Part shown: one piece after another, positions 11,986 through 25,100 of the stretch
Numbering within the stretch: the stretch's first letter is position 1
How the letters are laid out: each line of letters opens with the position of its first letter
DNA from: Panorpa germanica
Taxonomy: Eukaryota > Arthropoda > Insecta > Mecoptera > Panorpidae
Assembly (NCBI GenBank): GCA_963678705.1
Contig: OY783207.1
Span: 3,472,001 to 3,536,000 of the forward strand
Length of the DNA: 64,000 bases
Direction of reading: 5' to 3'
Position numbers and translations under genes: made by a program
Notes under the pieces: generated by a model
Databases searched by the model: none
What the model was told of the DNA's origin: nothing
What the model saw: only the letters and a program-made list of their open reading frames with translations

Positions 11986-14900
11986 ATGAAACGAAGAGAT
12001 ACTATTGACTACCAAAATGATTCGGACGATGATGAACAAAGATCGCGTAAGTTCCAACAAAACTACACAAGATCTATCTATTTTAAACCTCAGGCACGGA
12101 AATGCCTGCAGTTAGGGAGCCGGAAATCGTCCCCTCCATGCTCTTTCATTATTCACTCCGTTTAGTTGTATGGATTGAGTATAATGTCAACAAAAACATA
12201 ACGTTTTGTATTTAATATCGGGGCATACTTTTTCCTAAGCCCGGCTGTAGAGTTAAATTGGGAGCGATGACACAGTTGAATGGGAATCGTTTGTTTTAGG
12301 AACAATAAAAAGCAAATACATTTGCACTTTTGTAAATAACTTTTTTATATTTAAAAGAAATACAACCCCATAGATTTTCTAACAAAAATAACTTAGTTTA
12401 AAAGAATATATTTTGCGTATTTTTAAAAAGGCATATGCAGTTTTGTTTCTTAAAAAAACACAATGTGAAGTTGAATATTTCATTCAAACGGATATATTGA
12501 ATATACTTGCTTGTACAGACTTCGACAAAAGTTTTTGACAAAGACCTCAGAACATTAGAAAGAATCATAAGTTTGTCTTAACTTTGTATGATTTGAATTG
12601 TAGTTTCCAATATTACGATAGCCACCAAAATTAATAATTAATAGTTGTAAAAGAATGCAAGAAAACACACTTAGATTAAATATTACTAGGCTTTACTTAA
12701 AATATTATAAAGAATGTAAAATAACATCCTTGTTTTGTGATTGTGGGGTAATAGTAGTTTTGTGATTGAGAGGGCTCCTTTGCTATTGTTTAATCCATTA
12801 TTAAGGGTAGATAAAAAAAAGCAAAATAGATTATAAATCGTTGTATATTAGGTAAAATTGTTTTCATAAAAAGTAACTTTTGTTATGTTAGATAAAGTTT
12901 GTATTTAGCGGGCGTAATAATTTATGCCGCGTTAGAATTAGGAACTCGTGTTATAAAAGGGTCTACTGTATGCTATAATTTTATGTATGTGTACTATAAT
13001 ATTAACACAATCTGTAAATATTTAGGTAATCGAAAAGCCAGCGCACCATGCCCCTTAGATTACTGCGATGAAGCAAAAGGTATAGTTTGTAAATGATAAG
13101 GCAATATTTCTATAAAAGTGTACTATATATTGATAAAGTGGGTTACTAGAACCTCAAATGTTCAATTATTTTTTAATAACTCCTAATATCTTAGGAGATA
13201 TTACCAATTAAAAAAGTTATTTTGTGTCTTTAATTTTTAAAGTGACATCACAACCGCTAGTTGCTATCTCTTTTATACAACAGAGCGTAAAAGAGATATA
13301 TTCTTGACAGAACTCTATGTATTTATGTATCAAAATATCAAATATTATTTACAGCTATTACAAGGAACAATAAAATTTCAATATTATGTCTGCAGTAACA
13401 GGGTTAAATAAAATAAAAACTTATTATTCGTTGACTTGACTTGAATATTTCGACTACCAACAGCTACTAAACATTACCACAGCACTGACCTACTCAACAA
13501 ATAACTGACGTATACAATGCATTTCACGTCATATAAACATGGCCGACCATTTCTAGCACTAGAACTACAATTCAAATTTTTAATTGCTAAATCTCCGTCA
13601 ACATTTAGATATTTAATAAAATAGACACGCCAATACACATTTATTAACATCAATTTCAATCAACAATTGAAAAATCAACCACTAAAAAATGAGGACACAA
13701 GCCCATTAAACAAAAAACTAAATAAAACTTACACATAACATCATAGACATATTGTAGATACTTTTACAATCACAAAATATATCTTTCAGCAAAAGATGCT
13801 GTGCATTTTCAAGGAGTGGTTACCAGACCTGAAGATCCCAATGCTCCAAGACCGCATAGTGCTGGAGGAAGGCTAACCGACCCAGTCGTCGATATATCAA
13901 CGACACGGCTGCCCAGCATGAGAAACAGGTCCACCAGTCTGATAGCACATAGTGCCATACATATGCTAACACTTGAAAATAAAGATAGATCAACAGTGAC
14001 TGTACAATCCCAAAATTTAAACCGTCATATGTCCGGTACTGAGTTTGTATCATTCGGCCAAACTGCAGGTATTGTAACAGCTCCACCTGGCGAAATTTCT
14101 CATAAAAGACAACAGAGTTCCACAGTGGATTTTAAACCAATATCAGTTTCTGGTCGTAGTACACATTTCCAATCCTTCGGAGTTAAACATGGACAAGATA
14201 TTGACGCAAGTCAGAATCAATTACCGGGGATTTCAAATACCGCACAACTGAATCAAGGACGGTTGAGCTCATCAAAGACACCAGCAGTCTTTCAGACTAG
14301 TAGAGTACCTAGTCCGTTTACTTGGCTTCTACAACCATCAAAATCTGGTAGGCCGAGTGTTAACGAATCCGACACAGCGCCTGTCAACTCCTCTCGCACT
14401 TTTATAAACTCTGCTACAACGCAAACAAAGTTGAGGACCAAGAAGAAAACTGCTTATGAAATTAAACCTGATCGTGCAGTGAAACCTGTGATTCAACTTA
14501 CTGGAGTTTCAAGCGTTGTTGCCTCAGTCGATTCCGCTCCTACCGGTCCGGAATCAGTCTGGGTAATCCCTGTAAATGCTCCAGCAGGTCTTTTGGAAAT
14601 TGTAACTACTGCTATGGGCGCCCCAAATGTTATAACCAACGACGCTGCAACATCTGAACAAAGTGAAATAGTAATTAGTGTTCCAGTCTCAGTAGTTACA
14701 AGCGCGAATGCTGTAAGAGGTAATAGTGTTCCGGGTCCCGCTCAACCTATGGATGTGGTTTATCAAGAAGGTGTTGGTCTTGTGAAAGCTGAGTTGGCTC
14801 CAAATGAGTTGCAACCAGCTGCAAATACTAAGTTATATAAAGTAAGGCCACAGGACCTTCATCCGAGTGAAATAATCAACATGCCCGAAGCTGGGGTAAT

Positions 14901-17662
14901 TAGTATTCATCCAAAAGCAACTATTGTTCCTCAAACCAGTACAACAAGCGCTGCAAATAGAGCTAATGTGTTACCAGGAAAAGAAAGTTTTAGTGTTCGT
15001 CCTAGTCAAGCTATGAGCCCTCAACCTGGTGTAGAGATACGTCAGTCAAAGACTCCAATAAGCGCGTGCTCACTTAGTTCCACTGCTCCTAACGTCACAT
15101 TCAACCAACCATCTGAAAGTATAAGTGGGACAGGATGCGATTTATTCAGTCAGAAACCAAGTGAAACATTAACTCTTGAAATATTAGAGAATGTAACATA
15201 CCCAGGAGTCGGCCAATTGAGCACCCAACCTGGCAGTGCGGTAGGTTCTAATGCAACAATAGCTTCAACAGTGAAACCAGCGAGGAATCTGTCAGGTGCA
15301 ACTGCAACTCCACTAGTGCAACCTCCTGCAACTACTGGACAAGTAAGCAATCAACAACCGAGCGGATTTCTAAGTCCTCATAAGGAAGGAGACCCAAACA
15401 TTCCCATTGCCGCAGAAATAACGCAGCAACCAAACGGAGTAATAAATGTTAAAATATTACAAGCTCAAAGTGCTGCAAGTGGCGGCCAAGCAAGCAATTT
15501 ACCACCTGGACAAATAAACCTAGAAATAGTGGAAACTACATTAGAACCGGGTAGTTCTGAACCGACAGGTGCAATATCGCGTCACACTGTTCCAGTTGTT
15601 GCTGAAATGGTTAAATCATCAACTGGAGCAATAACTATTCTACTGAAAGAAGTTCCAGATGGTGCAAGTAATGGTCAAGCGGCTGGAACCAGCCAACCAG
15701 TTGCACCAAAAGCTCCAGTGAGTAAAGGCGTAGTAGTAGTTACTCCTGAAATGGGTCTTGCAGAAATCATCTCACAAGTTGCGTTGAATATGGGTACAGC
15801 AGCAGCAGCAGATACTGCAGCAGTTGTAGCAAAAACGGGAGCAACTGATATGAGAAACCCCCATGTAGAAGGAGATCACAAATTACCAGGAAGCGGGGAA
15901 GTACGTGATTTGCAATCGCTCTCCGCTCCTGTCAGCGGTGAGCAAAGCATTCACCATCTGAGTAAGACAGTCGATGGAAGAAATGTTTATCGAATTGGGG
16001 AAGTCCAGTCTGAGCCGATAAGTGGTCCAGCAATGCCTGTCACAAGTGAGGGTATTCCTCCCTATCCTCAGGGTTCTCAATCTTTTACACCTAATATTAA
16101 CTTAACTCCTACTGTTATTGATGGGAGTATGAAAGCGGGAGGAGCAATTGGTTCCCTATCACCAGAAGAACAATCCCTTGCAAGCAGTGGCCAGGAGAAC
16201 AATGCACGCAGTGAAGCACACCAGAATGCATCTGGACGAACTCATGGAAAACGCACTGGGCTCGCCCAAGTGGTTTCAACTGTGTTGCTCGCAATGGGGA
16301 TAGGAACAACTGCCGCTGCTGCAGCAGCTGCAGCAGGAAAAGGTGCCGTGTCTACAGTTCCAAGTGGAGGAGGTGCTCCTGCTATGCCAGCTGCTATGTC
16401 TACAACAGGAAGTGGTAGAGTAGTGCCTAGTCGCGGTGTTTCAGGTACTCCTTCTGTAGCAAGTGGTGCAATTACTCCTCGTAGTGCAGGTAACATTAGT
16501 GCACAGCCAAGCATTTTTAGTGGAACTCGTGCAGCAGGTGGTGGTGGAATTGATCCTGGGTTTAGTGCACATAGCATAACGGCGGTGAGTCTACCAGCTA
16601 GTGAACATGCTACGACTAATGTTCCAAGACAACAAGGAGTCGCAGTAAATCCTTTAATAATACAACCAGTTGCCTCGTCGATCGGCACTGGCTATCGAAC
16701 CACAATGAGACCTGCTACTTCAAGTGGAACGCCAAACGCAGCTGCGGAAGGGTCTGCATTGAACGATCCTGAAGATAATGTCGAACAAGTCGAACGTCAA
16801 ATTGGAAATACTGAAGATGTTGAATATAAAAGCAGCATCGCTGATGTTCTCAATATTGTTTCGGCAGGATTGGCGAATATGATGACCACCAGTAGCTTTG
16901 CACCAACACGTAAATATATTTCTTTCTATTGCTATACCATAAACTACATTATACATACATTTATAAAACTTATAGAAGAACAGACTGCAGTCGTTAGTCC
17001 AGACATGCAGGACACTGGAGGTAAAATATCTTATATATTACATATTGGTTAAAAACAAATCTTTATATTTAATTATCGTATGAAAACTAATTATTTTTAG
17101 CCATGCCGGAACAGAGATTTGCAAGCGTAGCTCCAGGTTGGTAAAATTAAATTACAATAGCCCTACACACAAAATTCGAGTACGAATCCGATTCTACTCC
17201 ACCTCTTCTTCCGCATGTACTAGAATCGGACCTGAACAAAATAACTCTTTTATTTATAAGATAATATATTTATTTTAATGCTATTTTCACTAATGCTTAT
17301 TTTTTCTTTTTATTTAGTTAAAAAGTCTTTCTTTGCAAAACTTGTCTCCAAGGTGAAAGGTAAACCAAAGTGATAAGTATTTTTATTATGATAATTAATA
17401 TTTGATGAACGTAATAAAGATTTATTGTATAACGAATGATCCCGCTTTCTTTCTTTCTTTAAAAATAAGCACCCATCAAACTGTAAGGACAAAATACATT
17501 TCGTTAAACCTTTTTAAAGTCTGTAAAACATAGAAACTTAATATTGTTAAGTAAAGCGATAAATATAGATATAACTAATAAGACATATGGAAAAACTGTT
17601 CTGATACCAAATAAAAAACATTTCAGGTGCCAATACTAAAATGGAAGTTCAAGCAAGTACAA
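11986..17662 (+). CDS. Low-complexity Ala/Ser/Pro/Val-rich region, probable N-terminus of the ABC protein
   Basis: Seven exons, every junction in phase 1: 11986-12046, 13026-13079, 13790-16909, 16976-17020, 17101-17136, 17318-17359, 17627-17662 (about 1131 codons). The start is MKRRDTIDYQNDSDDDEQR at 11986, followed by RNRKASAPCPLDYCDEAK. The 3.1 kb exon is nearly free of aromatic and Cys residues and rich in S, T, P, A, G and V, with an eight-Ala run near 16315. It looks disordered; I recognise no domain and no signal peptide or membrane segment. Two kinds of weak internal repeat are visible (see findings). The last exon leaves one base (A) that fits the acceptor at 19155, so the chain continues in frame into the ABC transporter; this fusion is inferred. 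The alternative is a separate gene ending in intron 17663-19154, but I see no stop exon there. The GTG at 13801 is not a start. Confidence 0.65.
13109..13706 (+). mobile_element. GGGCTTGTGTCC-family MITE, copy 2 (left end missing)
   Basis: Matches the family from tttctataaaagtgtactat through the right end GAGGACACAAGCCCAT. The first ~25 bases including the left terminal repeat are absent. It lies in the intron just before the 3.1 kb disordered exon, about 30 bp after a short upstream exon. Confidence 0.75.
15395..15690 (+). repeat. Internal protein repeat in the disordered exon
   Basis: Two ~33-residue segments align: IPIAAEITQQPNGVINVKIL with a tail ASGGQASN, and VPVVAEMVKSSTGAITILLK with a tail ASNGQAAG. 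They are separated by about 30 residues. This is the clearest duplicated unit in an otherwise low-complexity chain and suggests growth by internal duplication. Confidence 0.6.
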
Positions 17663-19154
17663 GTAAGATATTTATACATATAATATAATATACCTTTGTT
17701 AAGATTATAGTTCTTGAATGTACAAAGGGGGTACACAACAAGCGCACATGGTTATACACTCCACTGTGTGCAGTAAGTTTTAGTTGATTTTCCATCCACT
17801 CCTAGAGGTTTGCGATGCCAACCTTAATTGGCCATAAATTTGCGAAATTTGCATAAATATGGAAGGCGGAATTTTAGGTATGTACTAAGGGGAGAGCATT
17901 CCAAACTAATATGGATCACGTATTCGGCCAGGAAGGGGAAGGAAGTGTAGTAGTGAACCGAATACTGTTCACCGTTGGCATGAGCGGTGCAATGTCCACG
18001 GATTTACCGTCATTCGCATAGCAGCACAGCCATAATCTAAACTGTAATTGGTCATCAATCTGGTGTGTTCAACATGGCATGGTCGTTGATAAAGTGCAGA
18101 AAACTGTTATCATCGATTATGAGAAACTCGAAAATATATACCAAGTGTAAATGTTGACTAAAACAATACATAAGTCAGTGTCTGCGTTGTTTTATTGTTT
18201 AGGTTTTCTGTGTTTGATAAATTGATTATGTATTATTTATTATACTAATTGTGTGCCTTTCGGCTTTACAATCTACATTATTATATTTCTTAATGCATTT
18301 CATATAAATTCAAAGTTAAAACTAAACTTAAACTATTCTAGACTATTCCTACTTCGAATAGTACTTTCTGTTTCTTCTTTTCTTGAACCTCTCTCTTCAT
18401 GTCCCCTACTCCTCCTTTATTCACACCGTTTCCTGCTTCTCCTTCCTTATTGCCTGTATCTTCATCTATCACCTCTTGCCTTCCTTGTCTCCTCGACAAA
18501 CCCTCTATTATCTTTTCACTATCCTTCCTGCCTTCTCTCTTCGTTTTCACTTCTCCGCTTATGTCTATTACAGGCATAAACGCCCTATCTTTACTATTTC
18601 CTCTTGACTCTCTTACTTTACTATTTCTTCTTGACTCTCTTCCTTTACTATTTTATTATTGTGTCTATCTCCGTCATCCACCTCTTGTCCTTATCTCCTT
18701 TCCGCAAATCCTTTGATAAATTGATTATGTACAAACAATCAATAGGCAATATAGTAGGATATCGTCGGTGATAAGTCTCAGCACCGGAAATAGGCTGACA
18801 TTAACTAAATGAAATAACACAAAAGTTTACAAAAATTATTCTGAGTGTAATTTCCCAGTAAACAATTTGGTGAAGTGTCCCGTTTCTATCACTATTTCAC
18901 TTCAATTATAGTTCGCATCAACTTTATCTTCATTTGTATTACACAAGATGGAGTAATTTCGCCATTTAAGCCGAGCTGTCAACTGAACTGTAAATGAACT
19001 CTTTCATGACAAAAAAGCCATGCGCATCTTCAATATGATGGCGAAGTGACTCCAAAATGTTTACTGGGTTTAAACTAAGTATAGAAATAACAGTTATAAT
19101 AAAACTAATGCTTATAAAAGTAATTGTAATAGATGTAATTTATGTTTTGTAAAG
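17663..19154 (+). other. Intron linking disordered exons to ABC exons
   Basis: About 1.5 kb bounded by a good donor (ACAA/GTAAGA) and a modest acceptor (TTTTGTAAAG/AT). Apart from the retrotransposon at 18213-18731 it holds no gene. 17700-18050 and 18740-19050 are more GC-balanced than the surroundings and look like old repeats, but I cannot classify them. An independent promoter for the ABC part could sit here, with the ATG at 19142 as start. Confidence 0.45.
18213..18731 (-). mobile_element. 5'-truncated non-LTR retrotransposon with perfect 20-bp duplication
   Basis: The 20-base sequence tttgataaattgattatgta occurs at both 18213-18232 and 18712-18731. Between them, read on the minus strand, is purine-rich coding-like DNA followed by a 3' end with gtaaagccgaaaggcacac and an AATAAATAA tail. 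The same 3' end occurs in the element at 50156-50586. It lies in the intron between the disordered exons and the ABC exons. Plus-strand ORFs here are antisense shadows. Confidence 0.85.
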
Positions 19155-22100
19155 ATCCAGAAGATATGAGTACAAATCCTCGTCAACCAGTGTTCATAAA
19201 AAATCTAAAAGGTAGCACTAATCCTTCGGGATCTATTTACAAAATTGCTGACTATGGTAACAGGCCGCCCATTGTTGAAATTATAACTGGATTTAAGCAT
19301 TATCGGAGGTGCTGTTATACCAAGCAAGTCCTGTCCAACTTCAATATGGTGGTCCCCGTTGGACACTTGTAAGCAAATCGTAAAGTTGAAGTAGAAATTA
19401 TGGATTAGGAACCCATTAAAATGGAAGCCGAGTACTTATTTAAATTGGCGTTTGGTTTTAGATATGGATTAATTGGACCTAAAAAATGCGGGAAAACTAC
19501 CGTGATTAAAGTTGTTGTTCGTCGACACAAATTGACCTTTGGCACTCTAAGATTATTTGGAACTACAGCTATAATTGAGGATAACTGTAAAATGGGTTAC
19601 ATGACACAACAATTGGGAATTGATGAAACTTTTACGATGATAGAATTATTAAAATATTATGGACAACTTCTGAAACTAAATTCATTTTACGTCAATGAAG
19701 TAAAGCATATTTTTCTAATAACCTGCCTATGTTATTGAAATTTATTTATCAGAAATTATAAATTTCAGAGAATTCAAGTTTTAGCTAGCCTTTTGGAAAT
19801 TCCCAGGGAAAATATTAGAATTGAGAAAATGAATGAGAACAATAAAAGGAAGATAAGTTTTGCATTAGCCGTGTTGCATGAGCCGGAGTTATTGATATTA
19901 GATGAACCAACGGCGGGGGCTGATCCCGTGGTAAGGTAATGACTAAGGTAATGTACTTTACGTTTAATTTACGTAACGTTTATATCTAAATGTGGTTAAT
20001 CATGTCCAGGCATTTGATATGGCAGCATCTTTTGTTGGTGACAGCAAATCAAAACATGACGGTTCTTCTAACGTCCCACGATTTGGAAGAAGGAGTTGAT
20101 TGTGATTCAGTCGGCCTGATGCGAAATGGAAGGACCTTAATTCAAGGCCCACCCAACAAAGTTTTAGAAACATTAGGGTCTCATCAACTAACTGGGGCGT
20201 TTTATATTTTAGGGGCTCAAGCAGGGGAATCCGAGGCACGTTTAATGTAATCTTTACAATAAACACTTGTTATTATATATATTTATTTGACTTTAATAAT
20301 TTTTCCGTTAGTTAGACAAATCAAATTCAAATACAGCTAAAAAGATCGTTGCAGCTAATGAAATGGCCACGCAACGATTAGTGGAGGATTCTCCTTCGAA
20401 AGGATTCAACGTGGATACAAGGGAATTTAGATTTGTCGGTCCTGCGCAAGGATTCTCGGATGAAACGAGAAGGCAACAGTATGTATGCATTTGCAATGGG
20501 CTTGTGTCCTATGTCTTAATTTCTATAAAAGTGTACTATATATTGATAAAGTTTGCTACCATAACCTCAAATGTCCAATTATTTGTTAATAACTCCTTAT
20601 ATCTTAGGAGATATTAACAATTAATGCTATCTCTTTTATACAACAGAACGAAAAAGAGATATATTCTTGACAGAATTCTGACAAGTTTACAGGTTACCAA
20701 CCTTACAGCTCATAAATCTCTGCTATATGTATTTATATATCAAAATATCAAATATTATTTACAGCTATTTCAAGGAACAATAAAATTTCTATATTATGTT
20801 TGCTGTAACAGGGTTAAATAAAATAAAAACTTATTATTCTTTGACTTGACTTGATTATTTCGACTACCAACAGCTACAAAACATTATCACAGCACAACAA
20901 ATAACTGACGTATAAAATGCATTTCACGTCATACAAATATGGCCGACCATTTCTAGCGCTAAAACTACATTTCAAATTTGTAATTGCTATATCTCCGTCA
21001 ACATTTAGATATTTAATAAAATAGACACGCCAGTACACATTTATTAACATCAATTTCAATCAACATTTGAAAAATCGATCACTAAAAAATGAGGACACAA
21101 GCCCATTTGGTAATAAAACCAAACAACAAAGACAAAAAACAGAGACAAATTAGCAATGGACAAATGTGTCTCCAAATCAGTTATTCTGGTAAACGCTGGT
21201 AAAAAAAGAAATATTTTACACAATGATGATTTAGGATTCCATCTTGAAAACCTGTTGTTTTTTTTGGCTTATGTGAGTGTTCTACTTTAATTAATTTCAG
21301 AAAAACTGGCGTAAAACGTTTTGTATCGCTATGGGTCCCAAATTCCACTCCAAGTTGTCGTCGCCTTACCTACTTATGCTGCCGATGCTACACAAGATTA
21401 TTTCGCCGGTGTTGGTTTTGGTTGCTCTTGCTTCTTCTGCCACTAATTTACATCGTTCTGTTTGGAATGGCGATAGGAAGTATGCCGTATTCTTTGAGTC
21501 TTGGTATAGGTACGTCACTCCATTTATAAATAGGTTGCATGCAAGCTGCAAATGAAGCCAGACGTATTCTGCATCTCAGTTCTGTCCACGTAATATCATA
21601 CAAGCTGTAAATAGGGTCATTTCTCTGAAGTTTAGCATTGAGAAAGCAAGTTTTTTCATTGAGAAAATGTCAAGTGATGAAGAAGATGTGATTATAGCAT
21701 ACGCTTTTATTAGAAGACGACGAATCAGACGCAGAATGTATTGGCTTCATCCATACATCGAAAAGAACATTAACTGCAGATTGTTTGTTGCTGCATGAGA
21801 GGATAATTCAGTATTTCAATCAGTATCCCGAATGAGTATTGTTCAATAATATGAACAAAATTTACGTCTGCATCGTGCAGTACGCTAGAGCTATAACCTT
21901 AGACCATATTTATAGCCTATGTTTTCTATAGGTTAAAAGTGTGTCCAAAATGTGTGCGAGAGAGAAAGCTATATGTTCTCTATGCGCATGCGTCGAAAGT
22001 GACAGCTGTTTAGATATAATAAATATGAATATTCTATTAAGATATAATAAATATTAAATATGTAAAGAAATTATATTTCTTTCGTTGGTACAAAGCTCGT

Positions 22101-25100
22101 GTGTCGGTAAAACAGTGACCGTTCAGTGAAAACATATACTCATGAACGCCATAGATGTTGTGTAGCGATAACGGCCAACACAGTTGATATTTGAAGTGGA
22201 CAGAACTCACGTTTTTAGTTATATTTATATATAATACAGTTTAGTTAGCGTATGAAGTGACGCTACGTGGACAGCAGGCCTAACTATGTAATTTGCCATA
22301 AAAGGGTCACTTTTTGCTTAAAAAATACTTAAACAAAAGAAAACTTGAAACTATTTTTTTGCCAGATATATTGTCACTTATATTGTCAATGTTTTCCATA
22401 GTGTTATTTTTAAAAAAGGTATATGTTTATTGTCTTCTACCAATCTGAACCACCATTTAGTAGGGGCCTCTGAATCGGGCTCAAATTGTCTTAACGTATG
22501 TCTAAATCCCATAATGATAAAGTGATATGTCTTACAGTAAATGAACAAACAAAGCACTGTGACGTCGCACGATTTCAAAGCAAATTCAGTTGTAGCATGC
22601 TGATTGGTCTAGATAATGTGACTGTGAAACAAATAGCATACGATGTAAGTATCAAATTGAATCTAAGAAAAACGTAGGCTGTTTTTTGAAGTGACAAGCA
22701 CAGTATTCAATTTATGTTTACTGTTGTTGGTATCACATGAGTTTTATAAGTACCAGTCTGTACCGGACATACATATAATATAACATGCATTCCATATAAG
22801 ACCAGGTCTTAAAATCCAACGATCACTTTGTTTAGACCTAACCTTAAAACTGCAAATTAAATACCCTTCTTTAATACTTGTTTCCACTTCTTCACGTTTT
22901 ACTATTTATGAATTAAAACTATAAATAACTTGGTGCTTCTACTTCCGCTATTTATAGATTTAAAAACTAGTCCCGTTATTTTTATCAGGGTTGCATTAGA
23001 GTCATTTGGTTTTATTTTATACAACATTCTTACTACTAAAATGATGAACCCAAATACATCCTTTGTTTTTCTGTCGTCCTTCAAGGTCGTTGCGTTTCCG
23101 CTGCACGACTTGTTATTTATGACTTCACGCGACGTGTGTTTTTATATGTGGGTCAGAAAGTTTAAGGATTATTAAATGCGATACTTACTGACACAATTTT
23201 TATGAATGATTTTGAATATGTCCATTTTAATTTTAAATAGAATTGCATGGGGTTACAAAACTCGTGAACCTTCTTTCGAAACGTTTTTTCAAACTCATAA
23301 GATTACCATCTACAGTAAAAAAGGACAGTTAATATTTTCCTTAATTTTTCCTTCTTAAATAGACAGTGCCGGAAGGATTAGAAGCATTAAATATTGGAAT
23401 CCTGGACGGATTACTTGTTTTCACTTACAACGAGAGAATGATATCTTCGTTCGTGTCAACAGATGTTTCACAAGTCAGATGTCGGTAATAGATGATCATC
23501 ATTAACAAAGTTGCGATGATTTCAAAGTCTGCTGATTAGTTTTAATGTAAAATATATTTTCTAGGCCATACGTTGCGTTACTTTTAAAGAAAAATTCTTT
23601 TATGGTTCAGCAAATACTGAAAGAACAAGTGGGAGAAGCTTTTTCAAGAGTATCGGTTTATGGAACCTATGACGGAATGGATTCCGTGCGGGTAGTTGTC
23701 TTGCCTTTCATTTATTACAAATAGTTTTCTTTAATTAAGTTTTTTAGGTGAAACTTCTTTAGTAAAAAACAATATTTTAGTATTCTGGCATAAAGTTTTT
23801 TTTACAACAAACATATAGCGCCATCTGTTAGGGAGTAGCTTGTATTGTTAAGGATTCTATCAACAGATGGCGTATCAATTTCATAGCGCCTAGATAGTAT
23901 GCAACCTAAGTTACGCCAGCTTATTATTAACAAAGAGTTTAATAGTTTTTAACGAAAGTTTAGAAGGCTAACTAACACACGTTATTTTATTTGGCCATTT
24001 TTCAGATTGTACCATACGGCAAAAGTACTGGAGAGTGCATTACGGAACAGCATGTTATGTTGGGGGCCATCATTGGAATGATTTTCTGCATTGGAGCATT
24101 GTTGGGGGGCTGGACTATGGCTCAGAAGCATTATTTGCAGATTGTAGATAGACTTTTATTAACTGGTATTAAAAATTGATTTACTATTGTACAGGTTCAC
24201 AACCGATTTACTATTCAGCACTATTTGCTTTTAGGAATAACGTTGCCTGAAATTTATATAACTCACTTGACAGTGTGGATCACTATCATCATGATACAGA
24301 CCTTCATAATGTTGATGATCATTTTCGCACTCACTGAACTTCCTTTCACTAATGAAGAAATGTCCGCCATGTTTAAAAGTTATGGGATAACAGTGCCTAC
24401 AGCATTCTGTGGCATTGCTTTCGGTGAGTATCGAATGTCAGAAAAGATTCAAATATGTGTTACGAAAAAGAATATTTTCATTTAAAAGAGCTAACTTTTT
24501 AGAAAATTATAAATGTAATTACAAGTTTCTTTTGCGCCAAGTTGTATGCAACTTAAATAACACTGTTTGAATATTCAAATTTCATGGACATTTTTTTAAA
24601 AATTATTTCTTGATTCTTTGAAATATTTTGATGCAGTTATGTTCGTTATGCTCTAAATTAGAGAACTGCGTCATTACATTTTAAATAACTAACCGTATCT
24701 GGATTTTATGCGACCTTTTTTGAATTCATGGACATTTTTATTCTAAAATTTTTTTTCGATTCTTTGAAATATTTTGATGCAGTTATGTTTGTTATGTCCC
24801 AAATTAGAGAACTGCGTCATTACATTTTAAATAACTAAGCGTATCTGGATTTTATGCGACTTTTTTAAAATTCATGGACTTTTTTGTTCTAAAATTTTTT
24901 TTCGATTCTTTGAAATAGTTTGATGCAGTTATGTTCGTTAGGCTTTAAAATAAAGAACTGCTTCATTATATTTTAAATAACTAAGCGTATCTGGATTTTA
25001 TGCGACTTTTTTAAAATTCATGGACTTTTTTTTCTAAAATTTTTTTTCGATTCTTTGAATTATTTTGATGCAGTTATGTTCGTTATGCTCTAAATGAGGG

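Noticed and set aside
12899-13025. Extension of the small exon upstream to 12909 (hydrophobic ALELGTRVIKG stretch)
   Set aside because: Same frame but splice phases on either side do not fit; the acceptor at 13025 does.
13801-13803. Protein start at 13801
   Set aside because: The codon is GTG and lies 11 bases inside an exon with a good acceptor (atctttcag); upstream exons supply the start at 11986.
16242-16688. 148-codon minus-strand ORF
   Set aside because: Antisense shadow of the Ala/Gly-rich disordered exon; high GC of that exon removes stops.
16910-16975. Coding continuation through 16910-16975
   Set aside because: This stretch is open by chance but has donor and acceptor signals in phase 1 and a hydrophobic AT-rich translation unlike the rest, so it is an intron.
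18253-18716. Leu/Ser/Pro-rich plus-strand ORFs, secreted-protein-like
   Set aside because: Antisense of a purine-rich retrotransposon segment flanked by a target duplication.
20874-21059. 60-67 codon ORFs repeated at several places ([15 protein letters not shown] type)
   Set aside because: They lie inside the MITE family, differ by indels and stops between copies, and show no conserved start.
22930-23175. 81-codon hydrophobic ORF in an ABC intron
   Set aside because: The flanking ABC exons join perfectly in phase without it (21509 to 23241).
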